Shown: piece by piece, positions 1 to 10,800 of the stretch | Layout: each line of letters starts with the position of its first letter | Numbering within the stretch: the stretch's first letter is position 1 | Assembly (NCBI RefSeq): GCF_041381155.1 | Contig: NC_091135.1 | Location: 63,509,567-63,573,566, forward strand | Length of the DNA: 64,000 nt | Source of the DNA: Argopecten irradians | Lineage: Eukaryota; Mollusca; Bivalvia; Pectinida; Pectinidae | Direction of reading: 5' to 3' | Notes under the pieces: generated by a model | What the model saw: the letters and a program-made list of their open reading frames with translations, nothing else | Databases searched by the model: none | Told to the model about the DNA's origin: nothing | Made by a program: the position numbers and the translations under genes

Positions 1-120
1 ATGAAGATACTTGTAATACTATCAATTTAATAAATCGATTGTTATCATAAACTACTTTGATGCTTCTATATTGAACAATTAAGTCAATATTAAGATAAAA
101 AGATTTCAAAATGACTTCCA
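1..120. other. AT-rich edge, nothing recognised
   Basis: AT-rich sequence before the first repeat. No open frame or motif stands out. Confidence 0.5.
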
Positions 121-127
121 CACCAGA

Positions 128-486
128 CCGGAAGGCGAAAAGACGAAAAGACGAAAATTAAGGTTTGTTAATTTTCGTCTTTTCGGGGCGAAAAGACGAA
201 AAGACGAAAATTAAGGTTTGTTAATTTTCGTCTTTTCGGGGCGAAAAGACGAAAAGACGAAAAGACGAGAATTTTGAAGGCGAAAAGACGAGAATCAAAG
301 TCGCTAATCAGCGTGTATCACTTTCGTCTTTTCGTGTTTGACTTTTCGTCTTTTCGTCTTTTCGCGGCGAAAAGACGAAATTTAAAGTTGTTAAATTTCG
401 TCTTTTCGGGGCGAAAAGACGAAAAGACGAAAATTAAGGTTTCTTAATTCTCGTCTTTTCGGGACGAAAAGACGAAAAGACGAAAT
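128..486. repeat. Palindromic GAAAAGACG / CGTCTTTTC mini-repeat
   Basis: The words GAAAAGACG and its complement CGTCTTTTC recur many times. Runs of GAAAAGACG on one strand are followed by a short AT-rich spacer (for example AATTAAGGTTTGTTAATT) and then the complementary run, so successive units can fold as hairpins of 20 bp or more. The block is about 950 bp upstream of the first exon of gene 1. I do not recognise it as a named family. Confidence 0.85.
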
Positions 487-556
487 GGCACAAATCAGCC
501 ACCGTATATAAGTCCTCTATACCAGACTCAGACAAAATATAGAGTTTACAGTTAAT

Positions 557-591
557 AAGAGCGAAGCTCTTTCGACGCGCGAAGCGCGTCG
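557..591. repeat. Two adjacent perfect hairpins with GAA loops
   Basis: AAGAGC-GAA-GCTCTT lies at 557-571 and CGACGCGC-GAA-GCGCGTCG at 573-591. Both have perfect stems of 6 and 8 bp and the same three-base loop. A related AGAGC-TTC-GCTCT hairpin lies near 1171. Their function is unknown. They fall in the non-coding region upstream of gene 1. Confidence 0.8.
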
Positions 592-599
592 AAAATCGA

Positions 600-1433
600 A
601 GCTCTGTTCCGGTAACATGTACGTAAGCAAAAGTACATATTGAGATCAATGACCTGCAGGCATGGATGGCTAAAATTTTTTCGTACTTCCGGTTTTACCT
701 GCGTTGCTCCGGTACTGCTCTCCCATGTAAATATATATTTAACTAATGGAAATTCATAACAGGAGAAATGAAACATTTTTTATTATTTTTTTGAATAATA
801 ATAATATCACTTTGAAAATTAAAAGCTATGATATGTAGTCAAAATATCCTTCAAGCGAAGATGAGCACAAGGAATCATGACGTCACAACACGTCACCAAA
901 TGGCGCGAAATCGTAGGATTCGCATACGCGGCACCATCCGGAACTCCTCGGGGGGAAATTACATAGATATATATTCTCGCCATAATACCAGATGAGTTGA
1001 GGATGACGCGGCACTCCTGGCCTTGCATGGACACAGAGAAATCCGAATTTTTGTGTTCATTTCTTGGTTTTCTAGACAATTATAATATCATATACTTCTT
1101 TAGTTTGAAGTACGTCCTTTTATTTCTAAATTATGTCTTCAACATGAAATAGAAAATAAAAATCACAAGTAGAGCTTCGCTCTTTCCATGCCGTGCATGA
1201 TTCATATTACATTTTTATCCAGTAATAATAATAAATTAATGATGATTGATAATGTATCTATAGCCTATATGCTTTTTATTCTAACTTGGTATCAATAAAT
1301 CTCTGATTTCCAACAGAAGTCGTGAAAAGCTTGATAGTTTCGTATTTTTGGCGGAAGTGACTTCCCGTGACTTCCCGTCACTTGAAAACGAGGTTAACAA
1401 GACATCAGTTTTCGTCTGCTTTATCTGTGAAAC
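600..1433. other. Upstream region of gene 1, no gene seen
   Basis: Only short unconvincing open frames occur here. The 5' UTR and promoter of gene 1 are expected in this stretch. I cannot point to a clear TATA box or initiator, though AT-rich sequence at about 1245-1290 and a duplicated TGACTTCCCG word near 1360-1382 are visible. The start codon at 1434 has A at -3. Confidence 0.4.
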
Positions 1434-1808
1434 ATGTCAAAGAAAACCGCTTCCACAAAAGCTGACACGCCGCATAAAGGTGAACGTGGGGCTATTCTAA
1501 CAAAAAAACAATATGACTTAATCCTTGCATTTCACAAGGATGGTATAGTGCCCTCTCGGATTGTATTGGATGATGCTGAAATAGGCGACCCCAACCAATC
1601 GACGTACAACAGGACCGTGAGGTTCAAGTCCTGGGCAAGGAGGATGTACTTCCGATTATCAGACGAAGCATTGATTCACAGAATCACAGGGAAAATAATT
1701 TTGCCACAGGAAAAATTTGAGTCAGCAATTATGGCAGCACATTGCGGTGGTCAAATTCCAAATTCAACCTGTCAAATCCACCACAGTACTTTAGCAACAA
1801 TCAAAAAG
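1434..1808 (+). CDS. Gene 1 exon 1 (residues 1-125)
   Basis: The ATG at 1434 has A at -3. The frame is open to 1859, but the NOL4-like similarity stops at ATIKK, exactly where AAG|GTGCGC offers a donor (GT at 1809). The exon is phase 0 at its end. It holds the RFKSWARRMYF block and the first His residues (H103, H116, H117) of the putative zinc-binding pattern. The 16 residues after the donor look like intron read-through. Confidence 0.7.
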
Positions 1809-4800
1809 GTGCGCACGCCTCACATTTTTGAAACCCTCACTCAAATACATTTGCATTGATGTAGAATGATACTGATGTATCTACCTCCACATTTTATAGG
1901 TCAGTAATTGGTAGAACAAGAACTAAGGTCAAGGTCACTACCTAAAAATAGAAAATTCAATAATTGAAAAAGTAAGAACGATAAGGCTGGATTGATCATC
2001 AGTGAACAGATTGCTCAATCGGTAAAGCATCCAGTTTAGTGTTTGGTTGTTCGGGTTCGAACCTAGGTACCAATCTTGCCATTACATTTTTCCTTCTCCT
2101 GTTAGGCACCAAAATTCCTTTCAACAGATTAAACTTTCTCACCTCCATACACAGCACACGAAAATGATTGCTTAAGAATTGCTTCTGAGGTCAGGAGGAT
2201 CAAAGGTCAAGGTTGTTGCTTAAAAAATTTTCATTGCTTTATTTCAAGTTCCCTTGCATCGATCAAGCTCCAAATCTTCCTTTAATATTTTTTAATTCAA
2301 AGCAATTGCTCCTGTTACAATTTTAAGATTCACATTTTGTATCATATTTTAAGTTTGGCCACTTTCTGCATTTTTAAAGATAATGGTTCAGCCCTAAATG
2401 ACATTAGCTGTTGATGCAACATTTACGAAAGATTTTACACTTAAAAAGAGATTATATTGTATTCTTCTCATCTTTTGAAGTAAAAATAAAGCTGCAAACA
2501 TAAGACTGAATATCAAAAGAAGAAAAAGAAAACAACTATTGTTCCTCTTTTGCCGAATTAGGGTTGATCTTCAATATAGTTGGTTTGTTTTAGATGATGA
2601 AGAAATATACGTTTGGAAAGAGGAGTTTTGGAATGAGTGAAGAAACTGTCAGAGATGTAGTGAAGTCCTGTACCACTGGATCATGTGCTTTGAAGAAAAA
2701 GATGAAGTCCAATCAAAAACGACAAAAGAAGCTAGGTATTTTACATATAAAGTGGATACTGATGACTTATAAACTAAGGGGGTAAAAGGCATTTTTAGTT
2801 TTTATTTTACCATACAACTTTTAGGAAAGGAGTATTGATCTGACTTTGAAAAAAGAACTGGAGAATGTTCGACAGAAGGGTAAAATCTGAGTATTGAAAA
2901 TTATAATTAGGCCACACCAAATTATTTTGTAGTTCTTCGGGAAATTGAAAGAAAAAAATGGAGCGAGCAAGCAAATTTTTTTTTTGTTTTTAAAAAAATT
3001 TGGAATCAAGGATTTTTTGGTGCGAAGGGTTTCAAAGTCAAGCAGGCGATATTTTTTCAAACCATGGAAGCAAATATTCGTAAAAAAACACTGATAAACC
3101 TGTTTAGTGTGTTTTTCAATCATCCAGGATACTTTTGTATACTTAAAACAACAATGTAAATTTTAATTAAAAATAAAAAAAAAAAACCACAATGATCTAT
3201 CTGACCAGTTAAAACAAAAAAGCGTATTTAAAAAAAACACAATGATCTATCTTACCTGGTTGCAGTTAAAACAAAAAAGGGATATTAAAAAAAACAATGA
3301 TATATCGGACCAGTTAAAACAAACAAGAGGCCCATGGGCCTTAACGGTCATCTGACTCATGGCACAAAACAACAAAGTCACAGTATAAAGTATTGGTTAA
3401 CGATTAATATAAACAATACAAGGAACTCCTTAGTTGAATATGTAAGTTTCTGAAAAAAGTAAATGTCATTTGTTGAACAAACTTGGTAGCCCTTCATCCA
3501 AATATGGTTGAAACCCATTCAAGGATTAATATAAGGAGGAGTCAGATTTTAAAGCCAAATTTCAACAAAGCTCCCATTTTGGACCTTGGTCATACTATCC
3601 CCATGGGTCTTACCTCGGTCCTTTATAAAATATGATTGTCCTTTCCTAAAGTTCCCCTTTCTGAATCAATTAAAACCACTATAGACCAATTTTCATTGAG
3701 ATCGGAGACTGAAACCTAAAAACAGGAAGTGGGCCAGCAGCTATCTTGGAATACCAAAATCTTTACGAAAATGTTTGCATGTTGTTTGGCATCAATTAAA
3801 ACCCCTATAGACCAATTTTCATTGAGATCGGAGACTGAAACCTTAAAACAGGAAATGGGCCAGCAGCCATCTTGGAATACCAAAATCTTAACGAAAATGT
3901 TTGCATGTTGTTCGGCATCAATTAAAACCCCTATAGACCAATTTTCATTGAGATCGGAAACTAAAACCTTAAAACAGGAAGTGAGCCAGCGGCCATCTTG
4001 GAATACCAAAATCTTTACGAAAATGTTTGCATGTTATTTGGAATCAATTAAAACCCATATAGACCAATTTTCATTGAGATCGGAGACTGAAACCTTAAAA
4101 CAGGAAGTGGGCCAGCTAAAATTAAGAAAATTTGCCCTTTTGGGGCCCCACCCCTCAGTTCCTAGGGTTCAGACCAGACTCATTTATATAAAATATAATT
4201 GTCCGTCCCCAATGATGTTTCACACCAAATATGGATGAAATCCATCCAAGGATGAAGGAGGAGTAGGATTTTAAAGCTAAAATTAAGAAAATTTCCCCAT
4301 TTGGGGCCCCACCACTCCGCCCCTAGGGGTCGGACCAGGCTCATTTATATAAAATATGATTGTTTGTCCCCAATGATGTTTCACATCAAATATGGATGAA
4401 ATCCATCCAAGGATGAAGGAGGAGTATGATTTTAAAGCTAAAATTAAGAAAATTTGCCCTTTTGGGGCCCCACCCCTCAGCCCCTAGGGGTTGGACCACG
4501 CTCATTTATATAAAATATGATTGTCCGTCCCCAATGATGTTTCACACCAAATATGGATGAAATCCATCCAAGGATGAAGGAGGAGTAGGATTTTAAAGCT
4601 AAAATTAAGAAAATTTGCCTTTTTGGGGCCCCATCCCTCAGCCCCTAGGGGTTGGACCAAGCTCATTTATATAAAATATGATTGTCCTTCCCCAATGATG
4701 TTTCAAACAAAATATGGATGAAATCCCTCAAAGGATGAAGGAGGAGTAGGCTTTTGTATAAATAGTCTTGCGCACGACGCACGGCGGACGGCTGACGGCG

Positions 4801-7800
4801 CACGGCGCACGATGACAGACAAAACACGATGACAATAGGTCATCCTGACCGAAGAAGGTCAGATGACCTAAAAAGCATATTTTGTTAAAAATATCATTAG
4901 AACAATCACACATGTTCATTAAAATTACACCAAAGTTGACTAGAATTTATAAATTTCTTTTCCACCATCAGATACATGTAAGATCCCCAACCATCATTTT
5001 TAGCTCACCTGGCCCGAAGGGCCGGTGAGCTTATGGCATGGTGCGGCGTCCGGCGTCCGTCCGTCTGGCTGTCAACATTTCCTTTAAATCGCTACTAGTC
5101 ATAGACTTCTGTATGGATTGTAACCAAATTTGGCCACAAACATCCTTGGGGGAGGGGGTAACAGAATTTGTATAAATTTTGGCTCTGACATCTTGGGGGC
5201 AGGAGGGGCGGGGCCCAATATGGGAAATAGAGGTAAATCCTATAAATTGCGTCTAGTCATAGAGTTCTGCATGGATTGTAACCAAATTTGACCACAAACA
5301 TCCTTGGGGGAAGGGGAACAGAACTTGTATAAATTTTGGCTCTGGCCCCCCGGGAACAAGAGGGGTGGGCCCCAATAGGAGAAATAGAGGTAAATCCTTT
5401 AAATAGCTACTAGTCATAGAGTTCTACATGGATTGTAACCAAATTTGGCCACAAACATCCTTGGGGGAAGGGGAACAGAACTTGTATAAATTTTGGTTCT
5501 GACCCCCAGGGGGCAGGAGGGGCGGGGCACAATAAGGGAAATAGAGGTAAATCCTATAAATCACTACTTGTCCTAAAGTTCTGTATGGATTGTAACCAAA
5601 TTTGGCCACAAACATCCTTGAGGGAAGGGGAACAGAATTTGTATAAATTTTGGCTCTGGCCCCCCCGGGGGCTGGAGGGGTGGGGCCCAATAGGGGAAAT
5701 AGAGGTAAATCCTATTAAATGCTACTTGTCCTAGAGTTTTGCTTAGATTGTGACCAAATTTGGCCATAAACATCCTTGGGGGAAGGGGAACAGAACTTGT
5801 ATAAATTTTGGCTCTGGCCCCCCGGGGACAGGAGGGGTGGGCCCCAATAGGAGAAATATAGGTAAATCCTTTTAATAGCTACTAGTCATAGAGTTCTACA
5901 TGGATTGTAACCAAATTTGGCCACAAACATCCTTGAGGGAAGGGGAACAGAATTTGTATAAATTTTGGCTCTGGCCCCCCGGGGGCTGGAGGGATGGGGC
6001 CCAATAGGGGAAATAGAGGTAAATCCTATAAAATGCTACTTGTCCTAGAGTTTTGCTTAGATTGTGACCAAATTTGGCCATAAACATCCTTGGGGGAAGG
6101 GGAACAGAACTTGTATAAATTTTGGCTCTGACCCCTTGGGGGCAGGAGGGGTGGGGCCCAATAGGGGATTTAGAGGTTAATATTAAAATTCCTTCAGAAA
6201 AGAAACAATGAACCTGTATTCAGAACATTACTTGGCATTACAAACCAGGTGAGCGATACAGGCCCTCTGGGCCTCTTGTTTAAAGTATAATATAACTATT
6301 TAAAGGCATTTTTCTACATCAAGAACAAAGATACCAATGATTTTCTAAAATATGCAGTAATTTGATGCATGCACTCATCCATGGATATCAAAGACATAGG
6401 TTCAATATAAGTTTTATTGTCAAAAATATCAGAATGAAAGCAAACTTTCAATTGAAAATCTAATTAATGCAATTTACCAGGAAAATCATTTACTTTTGCG
6501 CAACACATACAAATTATGTTTCATGAGAATCAAATGATAGAACTTAAATAAGAAGGATTGACTGATTGTGAAAAATTCAGTTGATAGCTTCATTATCGAC
6601 TTGCTTTAAGCAAATGGTATTGATGAAATGAAAAAATGATTACCGATTCATTATTCTGTATTTTAAAAAACAATGTTCAAAAGAAATGATTGGCACAATA
6701 TTAAGTGATATTTTTTTTAATGCAGACTAGTATGTACATACGTACAGTCTCAATATCATCACCGACATTTAAATAATGAATATCTGTGTTGTTTCTATTT
6801 TGTGAATTATCAATCGAGTCATGTCTTGACTGGTTTGTGGATATCTTGATCGCTTAAATGTCATCTAATCTCATTTCCGATGCAGCATTAGTGATTTTAC
6901 TCAAATTAATGTCAACAGGACGACTAAAAAGATCAACAAAAGTTTCATCATTTTTGGCCTCGATAGCCGTGTTTGACATCAAACTTGTTGGGCCTCGCCG
7001 AACGGTAACAATCAAGACACCCATAATCGAAAAAAAGTGCTGAGAGTGAAGATTACGAGACTTCTCGAGAGTGAATATATTGCAGATGAATGTCAACAAC
7101 ACGAAAAGGTCCACAAACATTTCATTTTCGGCCGCGATTGCGATCAAATAACGTAAAGGATGCTGGGTCACTACAGACGTTCATCACTCATTGTCCAAAA
7201 ATTAAACGTTAAAAGTTCAAAAACATATTGGTAAATACGATTGTTCCCTCAGTTTTTCCTCCTTACCCGCCATTTTTTGTAGTTAATTCATCTATGTCAG
7301 ACAAAACCTTTACTGTCTCCTTTTCCCCAATGTAATTCAAGTGTCTACAAGCGCCGGAAAAGCATTAAATAAGTCGGCTGACGGAAAAATAAATCTGGAT
7401 ATTTTTTGACGTGCAGTCGCATTATTTAGCTCACCTGGCCGGAAGGGCTGGTGAGCTTATGCCATGGCGCGGCGTTCGTCCGTCCGTCGTCCGTCCATCC
7501 ATCCGTCAACATTTCCTTTAAATCACTACTAGTCCTAGAGTTCTCCATGGATTCTGACCAAATTTGCCCAGAAACATCCTTGGGGGACGGGGAACAGAGT
7601 TTGTATAAATTTTGGCTCTGACCCCCCAGGGGCAGGAGGGGTGGGGCCCAATAGGGGAAATAGAGGTAAATCCTTTAAATCGCTACTTGTCCTAGAGTTC
7701 TGCATGGATTGTAACCAAATTTGGCCAGAAATATCATTGGGTGAAGGGGAACAGAGCTTGTATAAGTTTTGGCTCTGACCCCCCAGGGGCAGGAGGGACG

Positions 7801-10800
7801 AGGCCCAATAGGGGAAATAGAGGTAAATTCTTTAAATTGCTACTAGTCATAGAGTTCTGCATGGATTATTACCAAATTTTGCCAGAAAAATCATTGGGTG
7901 AAGGGGAACAGAGTTTGTATAAATTTTGGCTCTGACCCCTAGGGGCAGGTGGGGCTGGACCCAATAAGGGAAATAGAGGTAAATCCTTTAAATTGCTACT
8001 AGTAATTGAGTTCTACATGGATTGTAACCGAATTTGGCGAGAAATATCATTGGGTGAAGGGGAACAGAGCATATATAAGTTTTAGCTCTGCCCCCCCCCC
8101 CCCCCCCCCTCCCCCCCACCCGGGGCAGGAGGGGCGGGGCCCAATAGATAGGGGAAATAGAGGTAAATCCTTTAAATTGCTACTAGTCATAGAGTTCTGT
8201 ATGGATTGTTACCAAATTTGACCAGAAACATCTTTGGGGGAAGGGGAATCGAGTTTGTATCAATTTTGGTTCTGACACCCTTGGGGGCAGGAGGGGTGAG
8301 GCCAATAGGGGAAGGGGGGGTGGAGGGCCCAATAGGGGAAATAGAGGTAAATCCTTTAAATCGCTACTAGTCATAGAGTTCTGCATGGATTGTTACCAAA
8401 TTTGACCAGAAACATCTTTGGGGGAAGGGGAATAGAGTTTGTATCAATTTTGGTTCTGACACCCTTGGGGGAAGGATGTGTGGGGCTTGATAGGGAAAAT
8501 AGAGGTAAATATTTAAAGACCTTTAGAAAAGAAACAATGAATCTGTATTCAGAACAGAACTTGACATTACAAACCAGGTGAGCGATACAGGCCCTCTGGG
8601 CCTCTTGTTTTATTTTTTTTTCTCAAATTCGAAAAATTACGTGCGCTGCTCCCGACGAACTACAATTTAATTTGGTGTGGCCTTAATATGTTTTTACACC
8701 TTTTCCAACCTAATAGCTACCTGGTAATTTACATTTCTACTACTGAAATAATGAAATGGTTATCAAAGCTTGGTATAGAGAAATTAAGAAGCTTTAAGGG
8801 GTTAGCTGCCATTTGTAATGCAGAAAGAAGGTTTGATAATAGATCTTTGATCATTTGAAAAATATAGAAGTAAATATGATGAAGATTTGTTAGATATATT
8901 CTAACAAAAAAAACTATTTTGAAAACTAGGTTTCAATTTTGTCAGTAGTGGCAAGCAAAACTTTAACACTTTAAACATGTGTTTTTAGATATTAAATAAA
9001 CTGTTTAACAAGGACTGAATATGGCAGCTTGTATTAACAATTAATGGAACCAAAGTTAGATTAAACTTTCACAACATTATTTCACATAGTAAGCGATTAA
9101 TAAATATTCATAAAATTTTAGGGTATTTTTATTTTCGGTCTGCATTTGATTCAAGGTAAGTAAACTTGAGGCCTTGGGAATGGCCAATAATGAGAGGCTC
9201 TTATATGGATGAGGGTGCTTATTAGGTAAAACATTGTACAAGTGTATATAATGGATTGGTGTGCTTTTCTAACAAAAATTTGAATTAGTACAACCATTTC
9301 ATTGTAGGTAAACGCACAGCTGTATCAGCAGAAGCAAACGCCAAGATTTTAGAGCTACAAAGTTCCTTGCCAATTGTGAGGCCCAGAATTTCTGTTTCTT
9401 ATGAAACTGCCCCAACTCCAAAAACAGCCACTATAACTACGCCTGCTTCCCTTGTTACAACATCAGGAAGCAAGTCGAGATACCCAATGGTCTACACCAA
9501 TAACATTTTTAACCATTGTCCACCAGCAGTGACTGCCTCTGCCTCTACCACAGCCTTTCTCCCCCACCCTGGTATCCCCCCAAACTACATTGGCGTACCA
9601 CAGTTGCCACCTGGATATACTTCTAGGATGTATCTGGTGCCTCATACTCCAGGTTCCAACTTCATGTCAATGTTGCAGGCTACAGCACCGCAGACTAGAC
9701 AGCTCAATCCGGGATCTAACTTACCAGGTCATGTTTTAACTTCAGCAAGGTCCGAAAAACAGTTAAGTCGTCCTTCTACTTTCACATTGAAGGGAATCAG
9801 TAGTAATACTCTTGATAAGGCTTTTGGATCTAATGAATCCAAAACAGGAGAGCTTGGTAAAATGTTAACATCAAAATCTGAAAATTGTGGATCTGTACTT
9901 TTAAAATCTTTAGCTAGTAAGTCAAAGGGGAAGAAGTTGGATGCCCTGAAAAACACAAAGACACCGGAACTTGCCAAAATGTTAGCGTTACCTACACTAG
10001 TGAAGGCCTCTACAGGAAAAGTCACTGACAACGATACTGATGCTGTTTCTGAACCAGCCCCTATAAAGGGACCTCTAGGCATAATGAAGAAAGTTGTAGA
10101 AAATGTGGATTCTATTGTCAGCACATTAAACCCAGAGTCGCATGAAACAGCAGACAAAAAGACAATTACAATTTGTGTATTTCCATTTCCTACCAAGTCA
10201 GAATCAAGCACTATCAATTCTGTGTCAAATGCTACTGCTCAGGTTCCTACCACTTTACAATCAAGCGATTCTTGGCTAGCTGCTGAAGAAAGAAAATCAA
10301 TATCAGTACCTGTTAGAAGTCTGAAAGCAGGCTTAGTAAACCGGTCTCCAGTTAAGGATACCACAGAGTCATCTGCCAACACCAAGAAGAAATTAAAAGC
10401 CAAGATTTCAGCAAAGAGACTTTTGAAGGGCTCTAAATCCCCAGCACTTAAGAATAAACTAAAACTTGCTTCCTCCAGCAAAATTGAATGTGATAATGCT
10501 TCGCTACTGCTTCAGGACCCTGACACTCAAAAGTCTATCAAACTGGACAAACCAAGACTGCTACATCTACTGAAAAAAGAAAAGTCGTCTGAAGTCAGAG
10601 CTTTGCTGCTGAGAACTCTACGTAGATTGAAGAAATCTAAAATCAACCCCATATGCTCCTGTCTGACCACCACAGACAAGGATGAAAGCAACCCTGTAGA
10701 GAAATGTCAAACAGATTCAGATACTGACCTGAAAGTTTCAACACATACAGATCTACCTTCTGTGTCTGAACTTGTTCCAGAAGATGAATTCAGTCAGCAG

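Larger units (their letters stand above)
2907..8686. mobile_element. Possible TIR element opened up by nested insertions
   Basis: TTAGGCCACACCAAATTA begins at 2907 and its near-complement TAATTTGGTGTGGCCTTAA ends at 8686. The similarity continues inward (GTAGTTC.TCGGGA on the left, TCCCGA.GAACTAC on the right). The two ends face each other 5.8 kb apart inside intron 2 of gene 1 and enclose three tandem-core elements. It could be one DNA element with TIRs later hit by insertions, or two separate oppositely oriented copies. No transposase frame is visible between them. Confidence 0.45.

Noticed and set aside
1992-2075. Functional tRNA gene
   Set aside because: A and B boxes are present, but no convincing paired acceptor stem or full cloverleaf.
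2825-2879. Possible extra gene 1 exon after an acceptor at 2824 (SIDLTLKKELENVRQKG)
   Set aside because: Joining in the phase of exon 2 gives an early stop, whereas skipping to 9308 keeps the frame. It could be a decayed or alternative exon.
3729-4238. 169-codon plus frame in the element at 3324
   Set aside because: The 126-bp unit is 42 codons, so the frame stays open through the copies. No domain.
6854-7171. 105-codon minus frame with a hydrophobic stretch
   Set aside because: It lies in a diverged local duplication within an intron. No domain, and the plus strand is equally open.
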